DNA from: Dreissena polymorpha
Lineage: Eukaryota > Mollusca > Bivalvia > Myida > Dreissenidae
NCBI RefSeq assembly: GCF_020536995.1
Contig: NC_068361.1
Location: forward strand, 108,659,989 to 108,723,988
Length of the DNA: 64,000 bases
Direction of reading: 5' to 3'
Positions 35,455-45,560 of the stretch are shown here, piece after piece. Made by a program: the position numbers and the translations under genes. Below the pieces are notes generated by a model. It was not told the DNA's origin and did no database searches. It saw only the letters and a program-made list of their open reading frames with translations. The number at the start of each line of letters is the position of its first letter. Position 1 is the first letter of the stretch.

Positions 35455-37035
35455 GTTATTAAGTCTAAGGCACATAAATCGCAAAAAAAATCTATGGATC
35501 TGAACAAAACTCACTTCAGCGGTAAGTCATGTAGGTAACCTCACATACAAAAATCAGCTTAACTCATTTATGCCTAGCGTCTAGAAAAAAGGCCTTGGCA
35601 AATAGCGTAGACCCAGATGAGACGCGGCATGATGCAGCTCTAATCAGGGTCTGCGCTTTTTGCTTAACGGGATTTCTGTAAGAAATATTCTAAATACAGA
35701 AATAAATATACTAGACATCCCTAATTTTGGAAATAATTGATCCAATTATGAAGGATGGGAGAGTCCATAGGGCATAAATGGGTAAATATTTGAAAGCATT
35801 CTGTAAAAAAACTCCTGAAAACTGTTATTAAAGAGTCCAAGGCCCAATTCTTTGCCAAAAATCAATTGACAGGAACGAAACTCACATTTCACTTGAAAGA
35901 CATTTAGGTAGACTCACATACTAAAATCAGCTAAATATCTGAAAGTGTTGCCTAAAATACCTCTTAAAAAGGTTATTAAAGAGAAAATATCAAAGTCAAA
36001 AGGCTCTTAACTTTGCCAAAAATTAATGGAATGGAAACAAAACGCACACTTTATCTGTAAGCTATTTAGGTAGACTTACATAATTTAATTAGTTAAATAT
36101 CAGAAAGCGATGCGCAAAAAACCCTTAAGAAAACGTAAATTTTTAAAGTCCAAGGCCCATATCTTCGCAGAAAATCAATAGACCATGTCTGAAATTGTCT
36201 CGTAATAAATATCCGGAAAATAGAAAATTTCTAAGTCCAATGCCCATACATTTGGCAAAAAATCAATAGACAGGAACGAAACACACACTGCATCTGTTTT
36301 CAAGTCACGTAGGTAGACTCACATACCAAAATCAGCTCAATATCTGAAAGAGTTGCGAAAAAAAGCTCTGGAAAACTGTTTATTCAGAGAAAGTCCAAGG
36401 CCCATAACTTCGCCAAAAATCAATGGACGGGAATGAAAACCACACTTTATTAGGAATCTTGCAGGAAGACTCATATAACAAAATCAGCACAATATCTTAT
36501 AGGGTTGCTTAAAAAAAGGAAAACTGAAATTTTCGAGTCTAAGAAGGCCAAAAATCAATAAACCTTTACAAAACTCACACTTCAATTTTTACGTCAATTA
36601 GGTAGCCTCACGTCCCGAAAATCAGCTCAATATCTGAAAGTGTTGCGTAAAAAACCTCTGGAAAAAAGAAAATATGTCAGTACAAGGCAAATTACTTGGC
36701 CTAAAATCAATGGACCGGAACAAAACGTACACTTTATCTGTAAGTCAAATAGGTACAATCACATACCAAAAACAAAAATAAGATCAATATTTGAAAGTGT
36801 TGCATAAAAAACCTCCGGAAAAATGTTATTGTAGAGAAAATTTCAAAGTCCAAGGCCCATTACTTAGCCAAAAATAAATGGAACGGAACAAAACTTGCAT
36901 TTCATCTGAAGGTCTTTAGGTAGTCTCACATACCGAAATTTAGCACAATAGCAGAGAGCGTTGCGTAAAAAACTTCAGGAAACATATGCCGGGTGTACAG
37001 ATGTGGCTGCTATATGCCACACCTACCGGGGTTCA
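35455..37035 (+). repeat. Intronic tandem array, about 150-160 bp unit, interrupted by a MITE
   Basis: The units carry AAGGCCCATAACTTCGCC, AAAATCAATGGACCGGAACA, GTAGACTCACATACCAAAAT and CAGCTCAATATCTGAAAGCG. About nine diverged units are visible. The array closes with GTGGCTGCTATATGCCACAC then CTACCGGGG. A MITE at 35563-35782 splits the second unit. No protein is encoded. Confidence 0.82.
35563..35782. mobile_element. MITE of the CCCATTTATGCCTAG family (copy 2), inserted in the array
   Basis: The left flank is CAGC-TTAA, then CTCATTTATGCCTAGCG. The right end is GGCATAAATGGG followed by TAA. The array text AAAATCAGCTCAATATCTGA is broken exactly here, so the insertion is younger than the array. 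Same family as 19237-19441. Confidence 0.85.
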
Positions 37036-37399
37036 ACATTTTTTAACAGTTGTTACATCAACTATTAATGTTAATTTCTTACATGTGAGTAATTCAGGAT
37101 ACTTGTTTTATTGTACCACACGTGACTTACACGCATTAAATCTTCATAAAAATAATCAATGTAATATGCCACAAACTTGCCATCGCCCAACAGATTTTTA
37201 GCAAATCTAAACCAACAACCGCAGTTGCTAAAATTCACAAGCTTTTAAAAATGTTTACATTGGTATCGCATTTCAATTAAAACAAATATAATACCAATCT
37301 TAGTTATTGTGAGAAAAGTGGGACGTTTTCAAAGTTAAGATTAAAAAACTATACAAAAGAAAGTCTCTCGTGTGATTACTGCGCTGTATGGTTATTTAC

Positions 37400-37452
37400 C
37401 TGTTTACCCATCAAGCCATTGATAACTGAAGATTTGCCAACATTCGGGAAAC
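37400..37452 (-). pseudogene. GNL1: GNL1 53-bp exon with P-loop (G1), intact
   Basis: The acceptor is TTTGTAG|GTTTCC and the donor AAACAG|GTAAAT. It encodes (G)FPNVGKSSVINGLMGKQ, the Walker A/G1 loop with an invariant GKSS. Phase 1 in, 0 out. The frame is undamaged. Confidence 0.88.
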
Positions 37453-37739
37453 CTACAAAGTACAAACATCGTCGTTAAAGCAATGTCCTGTCCTGAGCAA
37501 TATGCATAAACATTAAAACAAATATTATAAATTTAGAGAATATATATTTATTCTCTACATATTGCTTTACCTCTTTTTTTAAGAACCTAAAGAAGATGCA
37601 AACAAGAAACTTAATTCAAGAAAATACTATAACCCCAGTGGAAGCTTTGTCATTATTAATTATTCGGCCCATTTAAAGAAGTCTTTGCCTAGGAGTTAAT
37701 TTCATGAACAAAATGAGGTTACATGATGTACATGTATTG

Positions 37740-38080
37740 ATATTATTCAGTGACATCATCAATTCCAGTACGAAATCTTGAAGAACACATTATTGATGTC
37801 AGACAAAACATGTCATTATAGGTTAACAAACAATTTGGATCTTCTGAATTACTCTTAGTCCAAAGGCTGGTCATTTCAAAGTCAAAAACTGTCAGGAGAT
37901 ATGTGTGTGTGTTGATACAGATAGTGTTCAAAGACGTCATCCATGTAAGTATCAAAACTTTGGAGGAAGAATTATTGAATGTTGGACAAAAGCTGTAATT
38001 TTGGGTTAAACTGATTCTAAAGGACGGATGGATGAATTGCTATATGCCTCGTTACAGCTCTTGATGCTGGGGGAATAAAC
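37740..38080. other. Intron repeat with GGGGGAATAA end
   Basis: Two diverged half-units of about 150 bp (GAAGAACACATTATTGATGT ... and GGAAGAATTATTGAATGTTG ...) are followed by GACGGATGGATGAATTGC, TATATGCCTCG and GGGGGAATAAAC. It resembles the end design of the other array elements. Family unknown. Confidence 0.4.
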
Positions 38081-38417
38081 ATTTAATACATAAAATTTAA
38101 TAAGATATGTTGAGTGGGAGGAAATTTCTACTCGTAATAGTTTCTGAGAAATGCTCAAGACAAGGCATTCAACATCAGGACACACTGCCAGAATGAGAAA
38201 CCAGTGTACCCTCCTCATTAAAACTCTGTTGTGCAGAGAGGGAGGGTGTATACCTATCAGTTCAACTAATCTACATGAGACACTGATGCTTCCACAAAGC
38301 ATGAATAGACAAAAAACACTTTTATGAAGAGCAGTAGACAATAGTTTTTGCCTGACACACACGCTAATGGTGTAATTCCCCCTTTATCGTAGAGAGATAG
38401 AAACAAATTCCAATCAC

Positions 38418-38627
38418 CAACACAGCCGATTGTCAACACCCCGTTACTGAAAGCGTCATGTCTGGTGAGACCCTCCCCCGATCTGTTTGCTTCATCACCA
38501 ACAGCAGCGTCATCAATCGTTTCCACTTCTTCGTCATCATCATCATCTTTATCGCTGTCGCGTCCATCATCATCAGCAATCTCAGTCTGGTCAGCTTCTA
38601 TCTTGTTCTCCCAACTCGTCAAGTCCA
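38418..38627 (-). pseudogene. GNL1: GNL1 exon: acidic linker before G1 (intact frame)
   Basis: The acceptor is GAATACCAG|TGGAC and the donor GTTG|GTGATT. It reads VDLTSWENKIEADQTEIADD, a run of D/E, then HDAFSNGVLTIGCVG. It matches VDLSSWREKIARD...DGVVTIGCVG of human GNL1. The acidic linker is longer in Asp than in vertebrates but has the same place and character. The frame is open and both splice sites are sound. The antisense frames with Ser/His runs are its shadow. Confidence 0.85.
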
Positions 38628-38664
38628 CTGGTATTCAAACAATTCTCTCAAAACATGTTGGACG

Positions 38665-38913
38665 CACTCCGGGAAAACGCGGCAAAATGCATGTGCGTAA
38701 TGTGTCGTCTTAGATTATCCTGTGCAGTCCGTACAGGCTAATCAGAGATCACACGTTGCGCTTAAGTGGAATTTCGGTTTAAAGAAGTCTTTTTGAAAAG
38801 AAAATCCAGTAAGGGTTAAATGTTCTTTCTGAGTAGCCTGTGTGGATATTCACTTGCGAATCTAGACGACACTTTGCGCACATGCATTTAGCCCTGTTAT
38901 CCTAAAGCGAGGA
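38665..38913. mobile_element. MITE, TGCATGTGCG family (copy 2)
   Basis: Left AAATGCATGTGCGTAATGTG then TCGTCTTAGATTATCCTGTG, right GACACTTTGCGCACATGCAT. It lies about 40 bp upstream of the acceptor of the 38.4-38.6 kb GNL1 exon. Confidence 0.75.
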
Positions 38914-39299
38914 TTTCATTTTGCAATTCATGTATACGAATTTTCCCAAATTATTGAATAAAGTATCATTTAAGCAGTATCACTAGTATTTACTCCTTAT
39001 TTACTTATTAAGATTAATTGCAGTCTTGTTTAAAGCCAAAACAGTTGCAGTTTAAATGTGCACAATGTTCAGGCCAGGTAAATGAGAACAAAAAAAAATA
39101 AAACAGATTTAACAGTAAACAAATAATAGCAAACTGTAAGTCTTCAAGATATCTTTGTATGAAATCCTTTTTTACATCATCAAATACAGACACATATAGG
39201 CTATATTAAGTAAACTTATACAAAGAAGAAAAATACACTTGCATTATGCAAGGTTTTAAATCAAGCAAATTTTGGATTTGTTATTTCCTATAATATACT

Positions 39300-39960
39300 T
39301 CTATATAAAATGTTATGTTTTTTTATGGGCAATTTTCCCACAGAGATGTTCTGTGACATTTCCACAACAATCTTCTTACATATCTCATGTTTAGTTAGCT
39401 TTCCCATTAACAATATTGCAACAGATATGTTCTGTAACTTTTTCATAAATTAAATGTTACAGATTTGTTCTTAAACTTGCCCATCAAGAATATTCTGACA
39501 TTTTTTCTGTAACCTTTTACATAAAAAAATGTTCTGTAACCTTTGCCTCCAACAATTGTCAGATCGGAAAGTTTTGTAACCATTTCCACTGGTCATGTGC
39601 AGAAACTTATGCAAATCAACCCTTTTTCACTGACCATGTTCTAAGAGATATGCTATGCAACCCTTTTTCACTGACCATGTTCTAAGAGATATGCTATGCA
39701 ACCCTTTTCATTTAACATGTTCTGACTGATATGTTCTGTAAACGTTTCTACAATGTGGTGAAAGGTATATTTTGTTATCTTCTCCATTGCCCATGTTCTG
39801 ACAGATATATTACCCTTAACCCTCCATAATGTTTTGAAAGAAATGTAAGGTGACATTTGTATCGACAATTAAGAGACATGCATATAAGGTATTTCCACGG
39901 ACCATGTTCTGACACATTTGACACTTACCAAATTGCGACACATGCATCCTTATCTTTTGC
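39300..39960. repeat. Degenerate minisatellite with recent 46-bp duplication
   Basis: The motif TGTTCTGACAGATATGTTCT-GTAAC recurs in many diverged forms about 40 bp apart. At 39620-39705 one unit (CACTGACCATGTTCTAAGAG ATATGCTATGCAACC) is repeated almost exactly, showing a recent expansion. Confidence 0.65.
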
Positions 39961-39962
39961 AC

Positions 39963-40037
39963 CTACAATATTCTAACAGAGTTGTAGTAGCTCTTTTGGC
40001 CCCATGGCTTTGGCCCTCCTTCGCTTCTCGAAAACAG
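39963..40037 (-). pseudogene. GNL1: GNL1 75-bp exon with in-frame TAG
   Basis: The acceptor is TTACATTGAAG|CTG and the donor GTAG|GTGCAA. Both phases are 1 and fit the neighbours. It encodes VFEKRRRAKAMGPKELLQLC, stop (39975-39973), NIV. Human has RRRGRGWTRALGPEQLLRACEAI here, so the stop replaces what is normally Gln/Glu in the helix. Confidence 0.75.
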
Positions 40038-40314
40038 CTTCAATGTAAGAAAGAACAAATATTTGACTGTTAAATAAAATGAAAACATGTAACTGCTAGT
40101 CAAAATTGACTATGGCTGCTTAATGAAAATAAGCCTCAAGATCCTTTTTTATGATGAAATGTTTGTAAAATATGAGGAAATTATTATTGTTCACTGTGCC
40201 TTAATAGCAAACATCCTTTAATGCTGAAATAATCAAAATGGAGAACAACATCAGCTATAACTAGAGGTTTGTCACATGCAATACTAAAACTCACCAGTGA
40301 TTTTTTTCATTCAA

Positions 40315-40612
40315 ATTTCGGTCCGGTAGGGGGACCCATTTCCAATGAAAACAAGTATATATTTTTCCCAAATGGGACCCCAAAATTCCCAATTGAAGTT
40401 TACGAAAAACACACATACCGGGTATTTGTTCTCAACATTGAGTTCATCTATCCAGTTTAATCTTAGTTAACGTAATATTGAAATAAGTTTATTCTCAATT
40501 TTAAAGTATTTTAAGCAAAAAAACAAAAATACTAAATTTCTCAATTTATGTCAAAACGACGCGATTTTTCCCAATCCAAAGGGACCCATCCTATCCTCAT
40601 TCCCTAAATGGT
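40315..40612. repeat. Dispersed repeat F (TTCCCAATTG-rich), copy 1
   Basis: It starts GGTCCGGTAGGGGGACCCAT, contains AAAATTCCCAATTGAAG and ends CGATTTTTCCCAATCCAAAG-GGACCC. Related copies are at 44655-44915 and 50040-50345. No coding capacity. Confidence 0.7.
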
Positions 40613-40964
40613 GAAAAAAAAACACTGCACCCAAACCACTTTGTCAGCTTTGTTCAAGAACAAACAACTAAGTAAATGTATTTATCAGTCAGAATGAAAA
40701 AGTGTCTTGCACATCTACACTTCATGCTGTTGATATGTTTCCAGTTTCAATTTATAATCCTATACACCCATTTCCTGACAGGTTTGAACAAATATGTCCA
40801 GCCAAACTCCAGTATGATTGCACTGGTGCATTACATTGTTATACAATTTATGTAAAAATGCTAATGACCGTTACCGAGAATAAATATTGTAACCTATCGT
40901 ACCGAAGTCCAAATCTATCTCATAACACTATCATAAATATGTGATACTGATTGTTGAATAATTT

Positions 40965-41185
40965 CCTTTACCACTTAGATACGAATTTTGACCCATTTGT
41001 AGTCCTTTAGAAAGTTACATTAAATTAAATACCTTTCTTACTAAATTCAAGTTTTAAGGGTTTCATTTCCAACCCTTTGTTACTGATGAGTAGCAAACAG
41101 AATAAAACCTAAACAGACTGCGAGATTCTTGCAGGCTGCTCTAGTTTTAAGCTGGTTGCAAAAGCCATTTTCACATTGCTTCTTA
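40965..41185. mobile_element. MITE, TTAACCCTTT family (copy 2, reverse)
   Basis: It shares TTTGTAGTCCTTTAGAAAG, ACTGATGAGTAGCAAACAG, AACAGACTGCGAG...TGCAGGCTG and CATTTTCAC with 34086-34316 in reverse orientation. The ends are worn, with CCTTTACCACTTAG on the left. It lies about 50 bp below the 41.24 kb exon end. Confidence 0.7.
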
Positions 41186-41235
41186 TTGGGGAAGAGATAA
41201 TACAGGGAATTGAAAGTAAATCAGTGACAGCGTAC

Positions 41236-41454
41236 TTTTCCCGAGGGCTCCAGTCATAACCCCGAGCTCCTCTTTGCTTTTTGGAAAAGAAGAAAAGCAG
41301 ACAACATCGACCAATGGGAATCGTTGTTTGAAATACTGCTGCCAGGCAACCACCAATGGCGGTTGGACCAGATCCACCTTGTTCAGAACAACAATGGCTT
41401 ACTTCTTGAGGTCATGGGTTATGTGTCTGTACAAGGCCGGCGGGAATTGAATGG
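41236..41454 (-). pseudogene. GNL1: GNL1 exon with G4 motif NKVD, stop and frameshift
   Basis: The acceptor is CACAAG|CCATTC after a T tract and the donor AAAA|GTACGC. It reads FPPALYRHITHDLKK, then TAA (41401-41399), then AIVVLNKVDLVQPPLVVAW, QQYFKQRFPLVDVVCFSSFP and KSKEELGVMTGALGK. The phase with the preceding exon agrees only if one T has been lost from the AATTCCC near the 5' end, since PFNFPP would then match VVNFPP. The NKVD guanine-specificity motif itself is intact. Confidence 0.8.
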
Positions 41455-41927
41455 CTTGTGAAAAAAAAAGTTCAACACAATCAAAATATTATGAAGCCAT
41501 GTGTTCATTAATTTTGCTTTAAAAAGGAACACACAGGATCATGGATTGGGTAGGGGGATGAATGCCTGTAAAAAGTGACAAAATATAATGAATAAAGCAT
41601 GGAAGGCACTGCAGTTGTTCTCTGTAACACAGAGAATAACTAAGTATTTTAATATTTAACTGCAACACAAATTAATGCAAACCTAATGAAAAAAATAACA
41701 ACACCATAGCAAAATATTTTGTAACTCATTTGCTAGGTAACGAATGCCACTAAAGAGACAATACACTAAAAATAAGTAATCACTTTAAATCAACACTTTG
41801 GCGCGTCAATGTTTGTAATTTTTGGTTAAGTGAGTTGGACTTACTTAACAAGGGCAAAAGCAAATTGATCTAAAGTCACACATTTATACTTATTACAATA
41901 AGCAATTTCATCATGTGTAATTTTCAA

Positions 41928-42785
41928 ACAAGAGGGTCTGAGAGTCAAAAGGTCGATCACCTGAGATACAAAGGATCTGACCTGTTCCGTGCAGCCCAAG
42001 ATATCATTAGAACAAATAATCTGACCAAGTTTAATGAAGAGTGAACTTTAAATGTAACTTTCAGAGTGCTTACAAGGTTTTACTACAGCCATATAAGAAT
42101 AAATGGCGTCCATGTTTTTCAACACATGACCAGAAACTTTTTCGAACTCATCCAATACATCATTAAAACAAAGCTTCTGACCAATTTTCATGAAGATTGG
42201 ACAATAAATGTGACTTTAAGAGTGTAAAAAAGTTTTTAATATAGCCATATAAGTAAAAATGCACTGCTCCATGGTGGCCATGTTTTTCAACCAACTGGAA
42301 CCATTTTCGAACTCGTCCAAGATATGATTGCAACAAATCTTCTTACCAAGTTTCATGAACATCGGACAATAAATGTGGCCTCTAGCGTGTTTACATAGTT
42401 TTACTATCTGGCAGCCATGTTTTTCAAGCAACCGCAACCATTTTTTAACTCTTCCAAGATATAATTGGGACAAATATTCTGACCAAGATTCATGATGATC
42501 GGACAATAAATTTGGCCTCTACAGTGCTAACAAGGTTTTACTTTAGCCGTATAAGGAAATATGCTAGCCCCCTGTCGGCCATGTTTTTAAACCAAGGGAA
42601 ACATTCTTGAATTTGCCCAAGACATCATTTGCACAAATCTTCTGACCACATTTCTTGAAGATCGGACAATAAATGTAGCCTCTAGAGTGTTAATAAGGCA
42701 AATATTGACGCCGCACAATACACTTCGGACAAAAGACTATCACAAAAGCTCACCATTAGCACATTTAGCTCTGGTGAGCTAAAAA
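41928..42785 (+). mobile_element. Array element with terminal hairpin AGCTCACC...GGTGAGCT
   Basis: It begins AAACAAGAGGGTCTGAG and CGATCACCTGAG. About five units of roughly 160 bp follow (CTGACCAAGTTTCATGAAGA, TCGGACAATAAATGTGACCT, CAAGGTTTTACTATAGCCAT). The end reads AAAGCTCACCATTAGCAC and then TAGCTCTGGTGAGCT followed by AAAA. A hairpin near the 3' end, the trailing CTAA and the lack of terminal inverted repeats suit a Helitron-like non-autonomous element. Confidence 0.82.
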
Positions 42786-43388
42786 AAAGCGTGTGTATTA
42801 ACAGAAAGAACAAACGTTAACAACTACAAAGCAGTTATTTCCGTTGATTAAATTAACAATTATTAAACTTGAAAGCATATTCTCCATCTTTACAAACAAA
42901 AGTCGATATTTAGGCTAGATTCTGCAGAACTGGTTTATATTTGGTGCTCATTGTGGACAATCTTTAATTCATATAATCAAATCTGTGTCCATTTGACGAT
43001 TAAATTCACCATAGCAACCATAATCCAATGGGTAACCATCGGAACTGAGCCCTGATAACTTTGCCTGGCCCATTAGAGTATTCATTAAGACTGAACACAG
43101 ATCAACCCAGAAACTTTAAAAAAATGTCATACAAGTTTTAAGTAAATGTTGAATTCCAATTTTGGACAAAATATTATATCTAGTGGACTCACCCCCCCAG
43201 GTCTTAATGAACCCTTAAAGGCTTAATGCTGCCGAAACTTGGAAAAAAGTTGGTCCTGATTAAAGACATTGTTGAACTTTGGTAAAATGTGAAAGGTTAA
43301 TTTAATCTGATGATTGTCAACCAATGGATAAAATATTAACATTAAGGATGCAATAAGAAAATCAATCAGACAAGCTCTTCAGATGACA

Positions 43389-43505
43389 CTTTTGTTCTGA
43401 AAATGTATCCATGCTATTGGTTCTGAACATGTATCCATGTTTTTGGTTCTGAAAATGTTTCCATGCGCTTGGTTCTGAAAATATATCCATGCCCTTGGTT
43501 CTAAA
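43389..43505 (-). repeat. 26-bp minisatellite, left part of a split array
   Basis: The unit is TCCATGCTCTTGGTTCTGAA plus AATGTA. About four and a half units lie here and the rest at 44286-44612. Confidence 0.9.
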
Positions 43506-43510
43506 CAAGG

Positions 43511-44285
43511 ATATCAGTAAAAATTGGATGCTCCCCAATGATGATTTGTTTATATATGGTTTAATTGTGTGGTAATAAGTGTGATCTTGAGAAAATCTAT
43601 TATACACCTCAGTGACCTTGACCCCAGTGACCTTAAATCTCATCAAAAAGGTAGAGGTCAATGCAAGGTAACTACATCCCAAATATATAAGGGATCGATC
43701 TTATATTGAAGGCGTTATGTTAAATTGTAACCAAAGTGTGACATTGAGAAAATCTATCATAAGCCTCAGTGACCTTGACCTTGACCTAAGTAACCTCAAA
43801 CCATATCAAAAGGTAGAGGTCTATGCAAGGTACCTACATGCTAAATATGTAAGAGAACGGTACAATATGGAAGGCGCTATGAGAACTGTAACAAAATTGT
43901 GACAGAAAAATCTATTATAAGCCTCGATGACCTTGACCCCAGTAACCTCAAACCTCATCAAAATGTAGAGATCCATGAAAGGTACCTACATGCCAAATAT
44001 GTAAGAGATCGGAAAAATATTGAAGGTGCTTTGAGAAACTGTAACAAAATTGTGACGGAAAAAATCTATTATTAGCCTCAGTGACCTTGACCTTGACCCC
44101 AGTGACCTCAAACATCATCAAAAGGTAAAGGGCCGTGCAAGGTACCTACATGCCAAATATGTAAGAGCTCTGTTAAATATTGAAGGCGCTATGAGAAACG
44201 GTAACAAAAGTGTGACGTAAGTAAGTTAGGAACCCCAAACTGGCAACTGTATGCTCCCCATATATATATATGGGTAGCATAAAAA
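43511..44285 (+). mobile_element. Array element inserted into the 26-bp minisatellite
   Basis: It begins near GGATGCTCCCCAATGATG. It contains about four units of roughly 157-160 bp (CAGTGACCTTGACC, CTCATCAAAAGGTAGAGG, GCAAGGTACCTACATGCCAA, ATATTGAAGGCGCTATGAG). It closes with the hairpin ATGCTCCCCATATATATA / TATATGGGTAGCAT and AAAAA. The same minisatellite stands on both sides, which fixes both ends within a few bases. Confidence 0.85.
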
Positions 44286-44612
44286 GAACCCATGCTCTTA
44301 GGTTCCGAAAATGTATCCATGCTCTTTGTTTTGAAAATGTATCCATGCTATTGGTTATGAAAATATATAAGTGCTCTTGGTACTGAAAATTTATCCATGC
44401 TCTTTGTTCTGAAAATGTATCCATGTCCTTGGTTCTGAAAATGTATCCATGCTTTTGGTTTTGACAATATATCCATGCTCTTGGTTCTAAACAAAGTATC
44501 CATGCTTTAAATTCTGAAAATGTATCCATGCATTGTTTTGAAAATGTATCCATGCTATTGGCTCTGAATATGTATTTATGTTCTTGGTTCTGAACATGTA
44601 TCCATGCTCACA
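44286..44612 (-). repeat. 26-bp minisatellite, right part of the split array
   Basis: About 12 units of the 26-bp sequence described for 43389-43505. The antisense open frame (HGYIFRTKDMDTFSEQRAW type) is a translation of these units and not a gene. Confidence 0.9.
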
Positions 44613-44654
44613 ATTATTCCTCCCTACAGCTGCATGTAGTGTTTTTGTGTGTGC

Positions 44655-44915
44655 TGATATTTGGACCCTTTCAGGATCCCAAAACAGATATAGGTTTCCC
44701 AAATTACAGCCTAAAATTCCCAATTGAAGGTTAAAGAAATTGCAAACATTTTGTTCACTTCACAAGTGAAGCCTTACTACATTTATAATTAAAAAAAATG
44801 TGATTCTCAATTTTTTTACTTTTTTTTTCGCAAAGAAAAACACAACTCTAGTTTCCAAACTTTAGCAACTTTTTCCGACCTGAAGGACCCCAGCCCTTTT
44901 CCCAAAATACTAAAA
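44655..44915. repeat. Dispersed repeat F, copy 2
   Basis: TTTGGACCCTTTCAGGATCC, AAAATTCCCAATTGAAGG and GACCCCAGCCCTTTTCCCAA place it with 40.3 and 50.1 kb. Diverged. Confidence 0.55.
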
Positions 44916-44938
44916 CATTACTGGTAGGAATCACATAC

Positions 44939-45054
44939 CGGGTAGCGGATGTCAGCGATGACGAGAGCCACAACTGACGCCAGGTCTCGAGGTTGAGCTC
45001 GAAAAAACTGAGTCCCTCCTCCCCATGGTCGCTCAACAACTTCTCTACGTACTT
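44939..45054 (-). pseudogene. GNL1: GNL1 exon with 28-nt internal deletion
   Basis: The acceptor is TTTGTCAG|AAGTAC and the donor CCG|GTATGT. The first frame gives KYVEKLLSDHGEEGLSFFEL then NLETWRQLW. The last part is readable only in another frame as ALVIADIRYP. Family members have nine or so residues (RVLEMSDIV in human) between these two blocks. The exon is 116 bp where 144 is expected, so 28 nt are missing and the frame is lost. Confidence 0.8.
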
Positions 45055-45064
45055 CTGACAAATC

Positions 45065-45310
45065 CGACAAAATCATGATGCATGCCCGTAGAGCCTCATT
45101 ACAGATTAGCCTGTGAAAATGCACAGGTTCATCAGGGATGACACTTTCTGCTTTTATTTTATCTTCAATTAAAAGAAAGTTGCTTCTAAGTGAAAATTAA
45201 TTTAAGGGGAAAGTGTTGTCCCCTATTAGCCTGCGCAGATTTCAGGCTTATCTGTGACAACACTTTACGCACATGCATTAAGCCCCCTTCTCCCAGGGTG
45301 AGGCTCAATC
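45065..45310. mobile_element. MITE, TGCATGTGCG family (copy 3)
   Basis: It contains AGATTAGCCTGTG and CAGGGATGACACTTTCTGC on the left, and CACTTTACGCACATGCATTA then AGCCC on the right. It starts about 10 bp above the acceptor of the 44.9-45.05 kb GNL1 exon, so it borders or includes that intron end. Confidence 0.78.
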
Positions 45311-45560
45311 AATGAAATCTAAACATAAACGATTTGTATTTTGCTGCATGCTGTATTTAAATTACAGTATTACCTTACAAGGTTTTTTTTCTCACCTTGT
45401 ACAACATAAGAAAATTTAAACCTCTTCCCCATCAAAAGTATTTTTTAAATCATGCCATTTTCACTTATTTAAGAATTGTTTCTTCCCATAACCGATATGT
45501 AAGGGCAACCCATGCGAAAGACAAAAAATTCTTACCAGATTTTACCGGTCCTAGTTGTTC

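Noticed and set aside
38458-38741. Plus-strand frames rich in Ser and His
   Set aside because: They are antisense shadows of the acidic linker exon of GNL1.
44173-44553. 126-codon minus frame with AWIHFQN/DMDTFSEQ repeats (and the related one at 43362-43682)
   Set aside because: It translates the 26-bp minisatellite. The period is not a multiple of three, so frames rotate, and no start context or domain is present.
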